The notes: generated from the sequence alone by a model not told the origin. A stretch of 10,514 nucleotides of DNA from an uncultured Ruminococcus sp. (GCA_905234305.1 CAJOHT010000024.1:11163-21676), one strand, 5' to 3'; counted from the stretch's first letter, positions 1-8,188 are shown. Numbers and translations are program-made.

Positions 1-594
1 GCGGGTAAGGACGCTCAGTTTAAAATTAAGCTCCATGAGATCAAAACTAAGGAACTTCCTGAGGTTGACGACGAATTCGTAAAAGATGTATCTGAAAAGG
101 ATACTCTCGAAGAGTATAAAGAAGAGCTGAAGGAAAAGGTATCTAAGCGTCTTGAAGAACAGGCTGATAAAGATTTCGACAATAAACTCACCGAGGCTTT
201 AGAGAAACTCGCTGTTGAGGAAATTCCCGAGGCTATGTATGATAATGAAGTTCGCGATATGCTTAACGAGTTTGATATGAGATTACGCTCGCAGGGTATG
301 GATCTTCAGACATATATGAAATATACTGGTATGGATCAGGGAGCTATTGAGGCTACTTATAAACCTCAGGCTGAAAAGCGCGTTAAGATTAGATTAGTTC
401 TCGAGGCTATCGGTCGTCAGGAAAAGATTGAGGTTTCTGATGAAGATGTAGAGAAAGAGTACGAAAAGCTCGCTGACGCTTATAAAGCAACGGTAGATGA
501 GGTTAAGAATTATATCTCTAATGACGCGTTATCGCAGGATATTAAAGTTGAAAAAGCTATGCAGCTTGTAAGAGATAACGCTGTAGTTAAATAA
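1..594 (+). CDS. tig: Trigger factor, C-terminal part (5' end outside window)
   Basis: The reading frame is open from base 1 to the TAA at 592-594, giving 197 residues without the true start. Trigger factor is the ribosome-bound chaperone and peptidyl-prolyl isomerase that meets nascent chains at the exit tunnel. The visible part opens with the tail of the isomerase domain and the family-typical link (KIKLHEIKTKELPEVDDEFV, residues 8-27). It continues into the charged, all-helical C-terminal chaperone domain. An internal ATG at 235 is not the start, because clear family sequence lies upstream of it in the same frame. It precedes clpP by 54 nt, the usual Firmicutes order. The identification rests on the motif, the helical Lys/Glu-rich composition and the neighbours. 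The ribosome-binding N-terminal domain cannot be checked. Confidence 0.96.
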   Translation, partial: AGKDAQFKIKLHEIKTKELPEVDDEFVKDVSEKDTLEEYKEELKEKVSKRLEEQADKDFDNKLTEALEKLAVEEIPEAMYDNEVRDMLNEFDMRLRSQGMDLQTYMKYTGMDQGAIEATYKPQAEKRVKIRLVLEAIGRQEKIEVSDEDVEKEYEKLADAYKATVDEVKNYISNDALSQDIKVEKAMQLVRDNAVVK

Positions 595-633
595 TTTTTG
601 AATATTTAGTTTTTTACAGTCAATTATATACAC

Positions 634-642
634 GAAAGGAAG
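634..642 (+). promoter_or_regulatory. Ribosome binding site of clpP
   Basis: GAAAGGAAG lies 6 nt before the clpP ATG at 649 and fixes that start. In the 54-nt tig-clpP gap I see no CtsR-type direct repeat (GGTCAAA), no CIRCE element and no well-spaced promoter, so clpP is probably co-transcribed with tig. Confidence 0.7.
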
Positions 643-648
643 ATTTAT

Positions 649-1230
649 ATGGCATTAATCCCTTATGTTGTTGAACAAACGAACCGCGGTGAACGTTCAT
701 ATGATATATATTCTCGTCTTTTAAATGACAGAATCGTTATGCTTACCGAGGATGTAAACAGCGCGAGCGCCAGCGTTATTGTTGCTCAGCTTTTATATCT
801 TGAAGCTCAGGATCCGACTAAGGATATCAGCCTTTATATAAACAGCCCGGGCGGCTCTGTAACAGACGGCTTCGCTATTTATGATACAATGAATTATATT
901 AAATGCGACGTAAGTACGATTTGTATGGGTATGGCAGCCAGTATGGGAGCATTTCTCCTTGCTGCAGGCGCTAAGGGTAAAAGATACGCGCTTCCCAATT
1001 CTGATATTATGATTCATCAGCCCTCGGGCGGCGCAAAAGGTCAAGCTACCGATATGGAAATCCATACAAGACATATTCTTGATATGAAGAAAAGACTTAA
1101 TGAAATATTAGCCGCTAACACAGGCCAGCCGATTGATGTTATCGCCCAGGATACTAACCGCGATAACTTTATGACGGCTCAGCAGGCTCTTGAGTACGGT
1201 TTAATTGATAAGGTGTTTGAGAAGAGATAA
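649..1230 (+). CDS. clpP: ATP-dependent Clp protease proteolytic subunit ClpP
   Basis: This is the serine peptidase that forms the 14-subunit chamber of the ClpXP/ClpAP/ClpCP proteases in the cytoplasm. The 193-residue length is standard. The catalytic triad is complete: Ser98 in GMAASMGAF, His123 in MIHQPSGG and Asp172 in NRDNF. The oxyanion-loop motif SPGGSV (residues 66-71) is present. The N-terminus ([11 protein letters not shown]) is the usual short propeptide region before the axial loop. Its partner gene clpX follows after 22 nt, so the two are very likely made from one transcript. Nothing is unusual about the protein. Confidence 0.99.
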   Translation: MALIPYVVEQTNRGERSYDIYSRLLNDRIVMLTEDVNSASASVIVAQLLYLEAQDPTKDISLYINSPGGSVTDGFAIYDTMNYIKCDVSTICMGMAASMGAFLLAAGAKGKRYALPNSDIMIHQPSGGAKGQATDMEIHTRHILDMKKRLNEILAANTGQPIDVIAQDTNRDNFMTAQQALEYGLIDKVFEKR

Positions 1231-1252
1231 TCATTTTGAGTGAGGAAATCAC

Positions 1253-2560
1253 ATGGCTAATGTTGAGGACAATATTTATTGCTCGTTTTGCGGTAAACCG
1301 CAGGAGTATGTCGGAAGATTAATTAAGGGGAACGGTTCGTATATCTGCGATCAGTGTGTTGATTTATGCGTTAACATTCTTGAGGATTACGACATTGATT
1401 TCAGCCCGTCCGAAGAGAAAAAAGTTGACAACAGTATAGAAATGCCCCAACTCTTAAAGCCTGTTGAGATTAAAGCTGTGCTTGACGAGTATGTAATAGG
1501 GCAGGACAGCGCGAAAAAAGCCTTAAGCGTTGCGGTTTATAATCATTATAAGCGTGTGTTCAATAATGATAATGATGTTGAATTCGCTAAAAGCAACGTA
1601 TTGCTTTTGGGACCGACGGGTGTTGGTAAGACCTTACTTGCCCAGACTCTCGCTAAAGCGCTTGATGTTCCTTTCGCTATAGCTGACGCTACTACATTGA
1701 CAGAGGCGGGTTATGTCGGCGAAGATGTTGAGAATATTCTTTTAAAGCTGATTCAGGCTGCCGATTTTGACATTGAGAAAGCAGAACGCGGTATTATCTA
1801 TATTGATGAAATTGATAAGATTTCCAGGAAATCAGAAAACCCCTCGATAACGCGTGATGTAAGCGGTGAGGGCGTTCAGCAGGCTTTGTTAAAGATTCTT
1901 GAAGGAACAGTATCTAACGTTCCTCCTTCAGGCGGCAGGAAACATCCTCAGCAGGAATTTTTACAGATTAATACTAAGGACATTCTGTTTATTTGCGGCG
2001 GAGCGTTTGACGGACTTGAAAAGATTGTCGAAAAACGCAAGGGCGCGTCTTTAGTTGGATTTGGAGCTAACGTTCAGGAAAAAGCCGTTTTAGACGAAAC
2101 AGGCTGGATGAAGGACGTTGTAGCTCATGACCTTGTTAAATACGGTATAATTCCCGAGCTAGTAGGACGTATCCCTGTGATTACCGCGTTAAACGGACTT
2201 GATACCGATGCTTTGGTAAGAATTCTTTCTGAGCCTAAAAACTCACTTGTTAAACAGTACCAAAGGCTGTTCGCGTTTGACGGAGTAGAGCTTGAGATTA
2301 CCGATGACGCGCTCAGGGCTGTTGCGGAACTTGCTAGGGAGCAAAAAACCGGCGCAAGAGGTTTACGCGGTATTATGGAGAGTATTTTAAACGAGCTTAT
2401 GTTTGAAACACCTTCCGATGAAACAATCTCAAAAATCCTTATTAACGCGGATGTTGTAAATAAAAAATCCGAACCGATTATAGAACGTTCCTCGAAGAAA
2501 AAATCGATTAAGGGTAATTTTAACAGTCCGAAGATTATTGACGCCGAGGAAGTGTCGTAA
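1253..2560 (+). CDS. clpX: ClpX, ATP-dependent unfoldase of the ClpXP protease
   Basis: This AAA+ hexameric unfoldase recognises tagged substrates and feeds them into ClpP. It has 435 residues, with domains in the canonical order. An N-terminal C4 zinc-binding domain uses Cys10, Cys13, Cys32 and Cys35. Walker A is GPTGVGKT (120-127), and the pore-1 loop GYVGED is at 153-158. Walker [10 protein letters not shown] is at 181-189, the RKH pore loop at 229-231, and the ClpP-docking loop VGF at 268-270 (an [LIV]-G-[FL] tripeptide). Sensor 2 is GARGLR at 367-372. GAGGAAA precedes the ATG at a normal distance. It sits between clpP and lon, as in most Firmicutes. All key residues are intact. Confidence 0.99.
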   Translation: MANVEDNIYCSFCGKPQEYVGRLIKGNGSYICDQCVDLCVNILEDYDIDFSPSEEKKVDNSIEMPQLLKPVEIKAVLDEYVIGQDSAKKALSVAVYNHYKRVFNNDNDVEFAKSNVLLLGPTGVGKTLLAQTLAKALDVPFAIADATTLTEAGYVGEDVENILLKLIQAADFDIEKAERGIIYIDEIDKISRKSENPSITRDVSGEGVQQALLKILEGTVSNVPPSGGRKHPQQEFLQINTKDILFICGGAFDGLEKIVEKRKGASLVGFGANVQEKAVLDETGWMKDVVAHDLVKYGIIPELVGRIPVITALNGLDTDALVRILSEPKNSLVKQYQRLFAFDGVELEITDDALRAVAELAREQKTGARGLRGIMESILNELMFETPSDETISKILINADVVNKKSEPIIERSSKKKSIKGNFNSPKIIDAEEVS

Positions 2561-2573
2561 TAAAAATCTATTC

Positions 2574-2608
2574 GCTGTATTGTAATTTCTACAAAATTAC
2601 ACTACAGC
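2574..2608 (+). terminator. Hairpin between clpX and lon (attenuator or weak terminator)
   Basis: Arms 2574-2588 and 2594-2608 pair over 15 bp with one mismatch around a 5-nt CTACA loop. The hairpin is followed by TTTTGGATTTT rather than an unbroken T run. It fills most of the 70-nt clpX-lon gap and ends 11 nt before the lon Shine-Dalgarno sequence. It could be a partial terminator setting the lon:clpX ratio, an mRNA-processing or stability hairpin, or, as DNA, a dyad operator. The sequence alone does not decide. Confidence 0.55.
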
Positions 2609-2630
2609 TTTTGGATTTTAAGGAGAATTT

Positions 2631-5027
2631 ATGAAAACTGATAACGCTATTTATAATCTGCCTGTTTTACCGTTAAGAGGGCTTGTAGTTTTTCCGAAAA
2701 CTATGCTTCATTTTGACGTCGGCAGAAAACAATCACAAAATGCTATTAATGTAGCCATGAAGAATGATCAGCTTATTTTTTTGGTTTCACAGAAAAATCC
2801 TTCTGTAAAAGAACCCAATGAAGCTGAATTGTTCTCCACAGGGGTTATTGCGCGCATTATTCAGGTTCTTAAACAGCCTGATGACGTTACAAGAGTAATC
2901 GTGGAGGGCGTTAACCGCGCGACAATTAGTGAGTTTATAACTAATCCTAAATGTATGTTCGCTCATGTTGTTTCGATTGATGAGAACGATGATAAGCAAA
3001 CTGCCTTAGAGATTGCTTTAATTAGACAGGTAAAAGCTGCTTTTGAAAAGTATTCAAGGCTTATTCCAAAATTGTCCTCCGATGTTCTTTTCAGGATAGC
3101 TATGACCGATAAAGGCGGAGAATTAGCTGATTTTATAGCTGGAAATATTCTACCTGATTATAACGACAAGCAGCTTGTTCTGGAAACTGTTGACGTTTGT
3201 GACCGTCTTGAAACATTGCTGGATATTCTTACTCAGGAACTCTTTATTCTTAAAATAGAGGAACAAATAGGGGAGAAAGCACGGGAAAGAATCGATAAAA
3301 GCCAGCGTGATTATTTTTTAAGAGAACAGAAAAGCATTATAGAGGAAGAACTTGGAGAAACCGATTCTCCCTCAAGCGAACGTGACGAATATGAAAAACG
3401 TATTCTTGAGCTTCATCTCCCTGAGGAATCCGAAAAGGCTTTACTTAAAGAGTGCGCAAAACTGTCAAAAATGCCTTCGGGAAGCCACGATGTTCCTGTT
3501 ATCTGTACGTATTTGGATACCGTACTCGATTTGCCGTGGAATAATGCTACTAAAGATAATATTAATCTTAAGAGTATTGAGCGTAAACTTAACAAAAATC
3601 ATTACGGACTACAAAAGGTTAAAGAAAGAATTATTGAACAATTCGCAGTCAGAAAACTTAATCCCGAAATTAAGGGACAGATTATTTGCTTAGTCGGACC
3701 TCCTGGAGTCGGAAAAACTTCCATAGCCCAGTCATTATCGGAAGCTATCGGAAGAAAATCCGCCAGAATAGCGCTCGGCGGAGTCAGGGATGAGGCTGAA
3801 ATACGCGGTCATCGTAAGACCTATATCGGCGCAATGCCTGGCAGAATTATCAACGCCATAAAGACCGCGGGTACAAATAACCCCATAATCATTCTTGATG
3901 AAGTTGATAAACTCGGCGCTGATTATAAGGGGGATCCTACCTCTGCTTTACTTGAGGTACTCGACGCCGAACAAAACAATAAATTCGTAGATCATTATAT
4001 TGAGATTCCGTTTGATTTATCTAAGGTGATTTTTATTACTACGGCTAATGACGCTTCTCAGATTCCCGCACCTTTATATGACAGAATGGAGATTATTAAT
4101 CTCGACAGTTATACTCGCGAGGAAAAGTTTAATATAGCCAAAAAGCATCTTATCCCTAAGCAAATCAAAGAAAGCGGACTTGATTCTGATACCGTAAAAT
4201 TTGCAACTAAAGGCATTTACTCAATTATTGATTTTTATACCCGTGAAGCGGGAGTCCGAAGACTTGAGCAGGAGATAGCTAAGGCTATTCGTAAATTTGC
4301 CGTTAAATATGTTAACGGGGAAGAGGAAAAGATTAAATTTTCCGAGAAGAATATCGGAGATTATCTTGGAGTAAAGAAGTATACCGATGATGAGCTTTCA
4401 GAAAAAGATGAAATCGGTCTTGTTAACGGACTTGCATGGACTTCAGCGGGTGGAACACTGCTTCCGATTGAGGTAGCTGTTATGCAGGGAGACGGAAAAA
4501 TCATTCTCACTGGTTCCTTAGGTGATGTAATGCAGGAAAGCGCCAAAGCTGCAATAACCTGTATACGTTCCCACAGTGAGTTTCTCGGAATAGACTCCGA
4601 TTTCTATAAAAACAGCGATATACATATCCATGCTCCAGAAGGAGCGGTTCCAAAGGATGGCCCTTCAGCAGGCATTACAATGACTACAGCTATATATTCC
4701 GCGCTTTCGGGGAGAGTTGTTAAGCGTGATATCGCTATGACGGGTGAGATTACTTTAAGAGGCAGAATCCTTCCGATAGGCGGTTTGAAAGAAAAAACAA
4801 TGGCGGCTTATAAAGCAGGTATAAAGAAGGTTTACATTCCTAAAGCAAATGTTCCTAATCTAGAAGAGCTTGATGAAAGTGTAAAATCAGCTATTCAGTT
4901 TGTACCTTGCGAGCATTTTACCGAAGTTATTTCCGATGCTACGGTCGAGCCGATTATTGTTAAGGAGAATAAAAGTATTATACTGACCGATAATAATCCC
5001 AATACTTCAACTTCGGTTCGTCAGTAG
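2631..5027 (+). CDS. lon: Lon protease (LonA type, ATP-dependent endopeptidase)
   Basis: Lon degrades misfolded and selected regulatory proteins in the cytoplasm as a hexamer. The 798-residue length is typical of LonA. The N-terminal substrate-binding (LAN) domain begins at PVLPLRGLVVFP (residues 11-22). A coiled-coil/helical region follows and includes DYFLREQ (227-233). Walker A is GPPGVGKT (356-363) and Walker B IIILDEVDK (419-427). The C-terminal peptidase domain carries the Ser-Lys dyad, Ser679 in KDGPSAG and Lys722 in GGLKEK. By my count these fall at the same numbers as in E. coli Lon. AAGGAG at 2620-2625 lies 5 nt from the ATG. The gene ends 7 nt before ysxC. No membrane segment (LonB type) is present. 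Confidence 0.99.
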   Translation: MKTDNAIYNLPVLPLRGLVVFPKTMLHFDVGRKQSQNAINVAMKNDQLIFLVSQKNPSVKEPNEAELFSTGVIARIIQVLKQPDDVTRVIVEGVNRATISEFITNPKCMFAHVVSIDENDDKQTALEIALIRQVKAAFEKYSRLIPKLSSDVLFRIAMTDKGGELADFIAGNILPDYNDKQLVLETVDVCDRLETLLDILTQELFILKIEEQIGEKARERIDKSQRDYFLREQKSIIEEELGETDSPSSERDEYEKRILELHLPEESEKALLKECAKLSKMPSGSHDVPVICTYLDTVLDLPWNNATKDNINLKSIERKLNKNHYGLQKVKERIIEQFAVRKLNPEIKGQIICLVGPPGVGKTSIAQSLSEAIGRKSARIALGGVRDEAEIRGHRKTYIGAMPGRIINAIKTAGTNNPIIILDEVDKLGADYKGDPTSALLEVLDAEQNNKFVDHYIEIPFDLSKVIFITTANDASQIPAPLYDRMEIINLDSYTREEKFNIAKKHLIPKQIKESGLDSDTVKFATKGIYSIIDFYTREAGVRRLEQEIAKAIRKFAVKYVNGEEEKIKFSEKNIGDYLGVKKYTDDELSEKDEIGLVNGLAWTSAGGTLLPIEVAVMQGDGKIILTGSLGDVMQESAKAAITCIRSHSEFLGIDSDFYKNSDIHIHAPEGAVPKDGPSAGITMTTAIYSALSGRVVKRDIAMTGEITLRGRILPIGGLKEKTMAAYKAGIKKVYIPKANVPNLEELDESVKSAIQFVPCEHFTEVISDATVEPIIVKENKSIILTDNNPNTSTSVRQ

Positions 5028-5034
5028 GTGTAAT

Positions 5035-5628
5035 ATGGATTTTTTGAAAATTGATTTTGAAATCGCAGCGGGAACCTCGGAGCAGCTTCCTGTATCGGTT
5101 GAACCTGAAATAGTATTTTCGGGGCATTCCAATGTAGGAAAAAGCTCACTTATAAATAAACTGGTACAGCGTAAAAATCTGGCGAGAGTCAGTTCTCAAC
5201 CCGGTAAAACGGCTACAATAAATTTTTATAAGGGAACAGATTTCAGGCTCGTTGATTTACCTGGTTACGGTTACGCTAAGGTTTCTAAAGCGGAAAAAGC
5301 AAGATGGGCTGAGTTAGTCGAAGGCTATCTTTCGCAGCAGAGAAATATTGCTTTAATAATTCAAATAATAGATATTCGTCATAAGCCTACTAAAGACGAT
5401 TATAATATGCTTAAATTCCTTTACGAGAGCAACGCTCCGTTTGTAATTGTTCTGACTAAAAAGGACAAGCTCAAAAAAACAGCTTACGAAAAGCGTATTG
5501 ATGAGGTCATGGATGAACTTGCGGATTTTGAAGGTACAGAGCTTATACCTTTTTCAGCAGTTAACGGAGAAGGCTTAGACGATATCAAAGAGGTAATTGA
5601 GGAATATACAAACAGTATGGAGGATTAA
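5035..5628 (+). CDS. ysxC: YsxC/EngB-type GTPase, 50S ribosomal subunit assembly
   Basis: This is a small essential GTPase (197 residues, standard length) that acts late in large-subunit assembly. The GTP-binding motifs are complete and in order: G1 GHSNVGKS (30-37), G3 DLPGYGYA (74-81, with the family-specific GYGYAKVSK stretch), G4 TKKD (141-144) and G5 SA (174-175). Its Shine-Dalgarno AGGTG (5026-5030) overlaps the lon stop codon, so translation is probably coupled to lon. Lon-ysxC adjacency is a conserved Firmicutes arrangement. The name engB (yihA in E. coli) is equally usable. Confidence 0.97.
   Translation: MDFLKIDFEIAAGTSEQLPVSVEPEIVFSGHSNVGKSSLINKLVQRKNLARVSSQPGKTATINFYKGTDFRLVDLPGYGYAKVSKAEKARWAELVEGYLSQQRNIALIIQIIDIRHKPTKDDYNMLKFLYESNAPFVIVLTKKDKLKKTAYEKRIDEVMDELADFEGTELIPFSAVNGEGLDDIKEVIEEYTNSMED
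5619..5623 (+). promoter_or_regulatory. Ribosome binding site that sets the lysA-like start
   Basis: GGAGG inside the last codons of ysxC lies 9 nt before the ATG at 5633. An in-frame ATG at 5597 would add 12 residues overlapping ysxC, but it lacks such a site. The family motif starts only at residue 20 of the 5633 product. The 5633 start is therefore preferred. Confidence 0.75.
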
Positions 5629-5632
5629 AACT

Positions 5633-6907
5633 ATGGAAAAAAAGCCGTTTCTAACCTTAGATAAGGCTAAGGAAATAATAAATGAAATCCCTACTCCTTT
5701 TCATATATATGACGAAAAGGGTATAAGGGAAAACGCAAGAGCGCTTAATAAGGCGTTTAGCTGGAATAAAGGTTATAAAGAATACTTTGCCGTAAAAGCT
5801 ACTCCTAATCCTTATCTTATGAAGATACTTGAAGAAGAGGGATGCGGTATGGACTGCTCTTCTTATACCGAGCTAATGCTCTGCGAGGCTTGCGGAATAA
5901 AAGGCTCTGATATTATGTTTAGTTCTAACGTTACTCCCGAGGAAGATATGTTAAAAGCCTACGAAATGGGAGCGTATATCAATCTTGATGATTATACTCA
6001 TGTTGATTTTATCAAAAGAATTCTTCCTGAGATTCCTGATACGATTTGCTGCAGATATAATCCCGGCGGTGTATTTGAGCTGGGTGGAAGCGAAGACAAA
6101 GTACAGGTTATGGATACTCCTGGCGATTCAAAATACGGAATGACTGAGAAACAGATGGAAAAAGCATTTCTGGAGCTGAAAGAAGCTGGTGTAAAGAACT
6201 TCGGAATACATGCTTTTTTGGCTTCAAATACTGTTTCTAACGAATACTATCCCGCGCTGGCAGGAATCCTTTTTGAACTAGCTGTAAGATTAAAAAAGAA
6301 AACAGGAGTTCATATTAAGTTTATTAATCTCTCAGGCGGTGTTGGAGTTGACTATAAGCCCGAAGAACCTAAAAGCGATATAGCGTACATCGGCGAAGGC
6401 GTACGTAAGAAATATGAAAAAATCCTGATTCCCGAGGGGATGGGGGATATTGAGATTTATACGGAGCTTGGACGATATATGCTCGCTCCTTACGGCGCTC
6501 TTGTTGCTACCGCAATCCACGAAAAGCATATTTATAAGGATTATATCGGATTAGACGCCTGCGCGGCTAACCTTATGCGTCCTGCTATGTACGGTTCTTA
6601 TCATCATGTTACAGTTCTCGGTAAAGAGAATGAAGCCTGCGACCATAAATATGATGTAACAGGCGGATTATGCGAAAATAACGATAAATTCGCTATCGAC
6701 AGAATGCTGCCCAAAATAGATATGGGGGATATTGTTTATATCCACGACACAGGCGCTCACGGCTTTTCTATGGGATATAATTATAATGGTAAGCTCCGCT
6801 CAGCTGAGGTTCTTCTCAAAGAGGACGGCTCCTTTGAAATGATACGTAGAGCTGAAACTCCGAAAGATTATTTCGCGACATTTGATTTTTCAAAATTTAA
6901 TCTATAA
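5633..6907 (+). CDS. lysA: Diaminopimelate decarboxylase-type PLP enzyme (LysA-like)
   Basis: This is a fold-type III PLP decarboxylase that would convert meso-diaminopimelate to L-lysine. From the 5633 start it has 424 residues. The PLP-binding lysine is Lys55 in FAVKATPNP. Glycines that normally hold the phosphate are at SGGVGVDY (234-241). The second active-site cysteine is Cys347 in GGLCEN, in the place of the usual CES motif. RPAMYGSYHH (316-325) matches the substrate-side RPALYGAYH motif. Three motifs differ from the textbook enzyme: EPGR is ELGR (278-281), the HIGSQ region is HAFLASNT (193-200), and GAYGFSM is GAHGFSM (374-380). This suggests a divergent clostridial clade, which I recall but could not check. 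Related decarboxylases (ornithine, carboxynorspermidine) are alternatives. It lies 4 nt after ysxC and is the last gene of the run. Confidence 0.85.
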   Translation: MEKKPFLTLDKAKEIINEIPTPFHIYDEKGIRENARALNKAFSWNKGYKEYFAVKATPNPYLMKILEEEGCGMDCSSYTELMLCEACGIKGSDIMFSSNVTPEEDMLKAYEMGAYINLDDYTHVDFIKRILPEIPDTICCRYNPGGVFELGGSEDKVQVMDTPGDSKYGMTEKQMEKAFLELKEAGVKNFGIHAFLASNTVSNEYYPALAGILFELAVRLKKKTGVHIKFINLSGGVGVDYKPEEPKSDIAYIGEGVRKKYEKILIPEGMGDIEIYTELGRYMLAPYGALVATAIHEKHIYKDYIGLDACAANLMRPAMYGSYHHVTVLGKENEACDHKYDVTGGLCENNDKFAIDRMLPKIDMGDIVYIHDTGAHGFSMGYNYNGKLRSAEVLLKEDGSFEMIRRAETPKDYFATFDFSKFNL

Positions 6908-6944
6908 AAAATAACGGCTATCTAAATGATAGTCGTCATTTTTT
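6906..6944. terminator. Bidirectional terminator shared by lysA-like gene and xer gene
   Basis: Arms 6906-6922 and 6928-6944 pair with one mismatch and one G-T wobble around a TAAAT loop. Six As begin the left arm and six Ts end the right arm, so it works as an intrinsic terminator on both strands. It overlaps the stop codons of both convergent genes. Confidence 0.85.
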
Positions 6945-7916
6945 ATGTTCAGGTTTAATATTTCCCAGCGGATTACTGTCGGCAGCTTGTTTAAGTTGTT
7001 GATTAGAAAGATGGGTATAGATTTCGGTTGTACCTAGATTTTCATGACCAAGTATATCTTTAAGAACTCTTATATCCACATCTCCTGTCTGATACATAAG
7101 CGTTGCGGCAGTATGTCTTAATTTATGGCAGGAGTAGCCCTGCGCGTTAAGACCGATTTTCTCCAAGTATTTATATACCATAGCCTGAACGGTTTTAGGA
7201 GACATTCTGTTATGATTACGGCTGATAAACAATGCGTTTTTGTCCTTAACATCATCAACAGGGCGTACCTCTTTATAAGCGTTTATAGCGTCGATACATG
7301 CTTTATTAAGGTAAATAACTCTTTCTTTATTTCCTTTACCTAAAACACGCATTGTATTATCATTACGTATATCGCTGAAGTTTAACCCAACAAGCTCAGA
7401 AAGCCGCAGTCCGCAATTTAAGAACAAGGTAAGTATACAGTAATCCCTGTAGTAATTATCGCCTTCTACAGCGTTTAAAAGCTCAATAGACTGCTCAAGC
7501 GTAAGATATTTAGGAAGAGTTTTTTTCTTTTTTGGAGTTTCTAAATCCTTCAAAGGATTAGTATCGATAATATGTTCTTTTTCTAAATATTTATAAAACT
7601 GCCTAAGGGAAGAGGTCTTTCGCGCTCTTGAAGCCTCGCTGTTATTACGCTCGTTCTTTATATAATACATAAATTCGTAAGTTTCTCTCAAGGAAACAGA
7701 AGAGATAAGATTTAAATCTACATTATCAATTTTAATCTCATCAAATTCTATATCATTACTTACAAGTCCGCGGCTCATATTAATGTATCTGAAAAAAGTA
7801 CGTAAATCAATATAATATTCATCAATTGTTTTTTTGCCGCGGCCTTTAATACCGTCCATATAAAGCAAAAATCTTTTTACTAAATCAGGAGCTTCATCCA
7901 TAAAGTTAACAGCCAT
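6936..7916 (-). CDS. Tyrosine recombinase, XerC/XerD type (chromosomal-style)
   Basis: This is a site-specific recombinase that cuts and rejoins DNA through a 3'-phosphotyrosine link. It has 326 residues: an N-terminal SAM-like core-binding domain (about 8-125) and a C-terminal catalytic domain. All six active-site residues are visible: Arg171 in CGLRLSELVGL, Lys194 in VLGKGNKER, His263 and Arg266 in HKLRHTAA, His290 in LGHENLG and Tyr299 in EIYTH. The GKGNKER, HKLRHTAA and LGH motifs are very close to XerD, so chromosome-dimer resolution is the likeliest role. It is about 25 residues longer than E. coli XerD, with extra sequence around 50-80. GAGGTGA lies 6 nt before the ATG. A dif-like inverted repeat sits 64 bp upstream. 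A phage or ICE integrase is the alternative. Confidence 0.9.
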   Translation of the reverse strand: MAVNFMDEAPDLVKRFLLYMDGIKGRGKKTIDEYYIDLRTFFRYINMSRGLVSNDIEFDEIKIDNVDLNLISSVSLRETYEFMYYIKNERNNSEASRARKTSSLRQFYKYLEKEHIIDTNPLKDLETPKKKKTLPKYLTLEQSIELLNAVEGDNYYRDYCILTLFLNCGLRLSELVGLNFSDIRNDNTMRVLGKGNKERVIYLNKACIDAINAYKEVRPVDDVKDKNALFISRNHNRMSPKTVQAMVYKYLEKIGLNAQGYSCHKLRHTAATLMYQTGDVDIRVLKDILGHENLGTTEIYTHLSNQQLKQAADSNPLGNIKPEHKK

Positions 7917-7938
7917 ATAAATTCACCTCATTTATTTA

Positions 7939-7947
7939 ATTATATCA
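7939..7947 (-). promoter_or_regulatory. Extended -10 promoter of the xer gene
   Basis: On the - strand the sequence reads TGATATAAT, a perfect extended -10 (TG-n-TATAAT), 22 bp upstream of the ATG and just before the GAGGTGA ribosome binding site. No good -35 hexamer stands at 16-18 bp, which fits an extended -10 promoter. The leader would be short. Confidence 0.55.
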
Positions 7948-7979
7948 TATCGGGAAGGGGTAATAATTCCTATACAGAA

Positions 7980-8009
7980 AATTATACAAAATGAATATTT
8001 TGTATAATT
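7980..8009. repeat. Perfect 13+13 bp inverted repeat, dif/Xer-core-like
   Basis: AATTATACAAAAT (7980-7992) and ATTTTGTATAATT (7997-8009) are exact reverse complements around GAAT. Read as a recombinase core, it has 11-12 bp arms around a 6-bp asymmetric centre TGAATA. The centre and right arm resemble the E. coli dif centre TGTATA and XerD arm TTATGTTAAAT as I recall them (5/6 and about 8/11). The left arm resembles the XerC arm poorly. It lies between the xer promoter and the probable mobile element. It also contains TATAAT on each strand without good -35 boxes. An operator or RNA hairpin is possible instead. Confidence 0.5.
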
Positions 8010-8043
8010 CAGGGGAGTGCTTTTTTAAAGCCCTCACCCTGAA
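8008..8043. repeat. Long hairpin next to the dif-like repeat
   Basis: TTCAGGG-GAGTGCTTT (8008-8023) pairs with the segment ending CCCTGAA (8027-8043) over about 15 bp, with one mismatch and a one-base bulge, around TTT. It abuts and shares two bases with the 7980-8009 inverted repeat. No T run follows on either strand, so a plain terminator is unlikely. Confidence 0.5.
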
Positions 8044-8064
8044 CTACAAGAGCCGCAAGGGCTT
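8028..8064. repeat. Alternative pairing element AAGCCCT/AGGGCTT
   Basis: AAGCCCT (8028-8034) and AGGGCTT (8058-8064) are exact reverse complements. The first copy is also half of the 8008-8043 hairpin, so the two structures exclude each other. A further ACAAAA/TTTTGT hairpin follows at 8065-8082. This arrangement could be a regulatory leader if transcribed; I recognise no known RNA family. Confidence 0.35.
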
Positions 8065-8147
8065 ACAAAATATCAGTTTTGTCTAGTTTGTGTCTAATAA
8101 AGCAGTTTCGCGCCTGCGTTCTTCCTTTCTTAAAATTTGTTATTAAA

Positions 8148-8177
8148 ACCATACCACACTAAAGCGGCTGTTGTCAA
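8148..8177 (-). promoter_or_regulatory. Possible leftward promoter toward xer
   Basis: On the - strand, TTGACA (8172-8177) is followed after 18 bp by TATGGT (8148-8153), which is preceded by TGG as in an extended -10. A transcript would run through the structured region into xer with a leader of about 220 nt. A sequence like a ribosome binding site (AAAGGAAG, 8121-8128) follows but has no start codon at a usable distance. Confidence 0.4.
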
Positions 8178-8188
8178 CCGCCTTTTTT
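8161..8188 (+). terminator. Rightward intrinsic terminator
   Basis: AAAGCGGCTG pairs with CAACCGCCTTT around TTGT, with a small bulge and one mismatch, followed by TTTTTTGATTTTTT on the + strand. It would stop rightward transcription before the 8201-8311 repeat. It overlaps the -35 of the possible leftward promoter. Confidence 0.6.

Noticed and set aside
595..648. Heat-shock operator (CtsR or CIRCE) before clpP
   Set aside because: Neither the CtsR heptad repeat nor the CIRCE inverted repeat is present in the gap.
5597..5632. Upstream ATG for the lysA-like gene
   Set aside because: It overlaps ysxC by 32 nt and lacks a ribosome binding site. GGAGG is positioned for the ATG at 5633.
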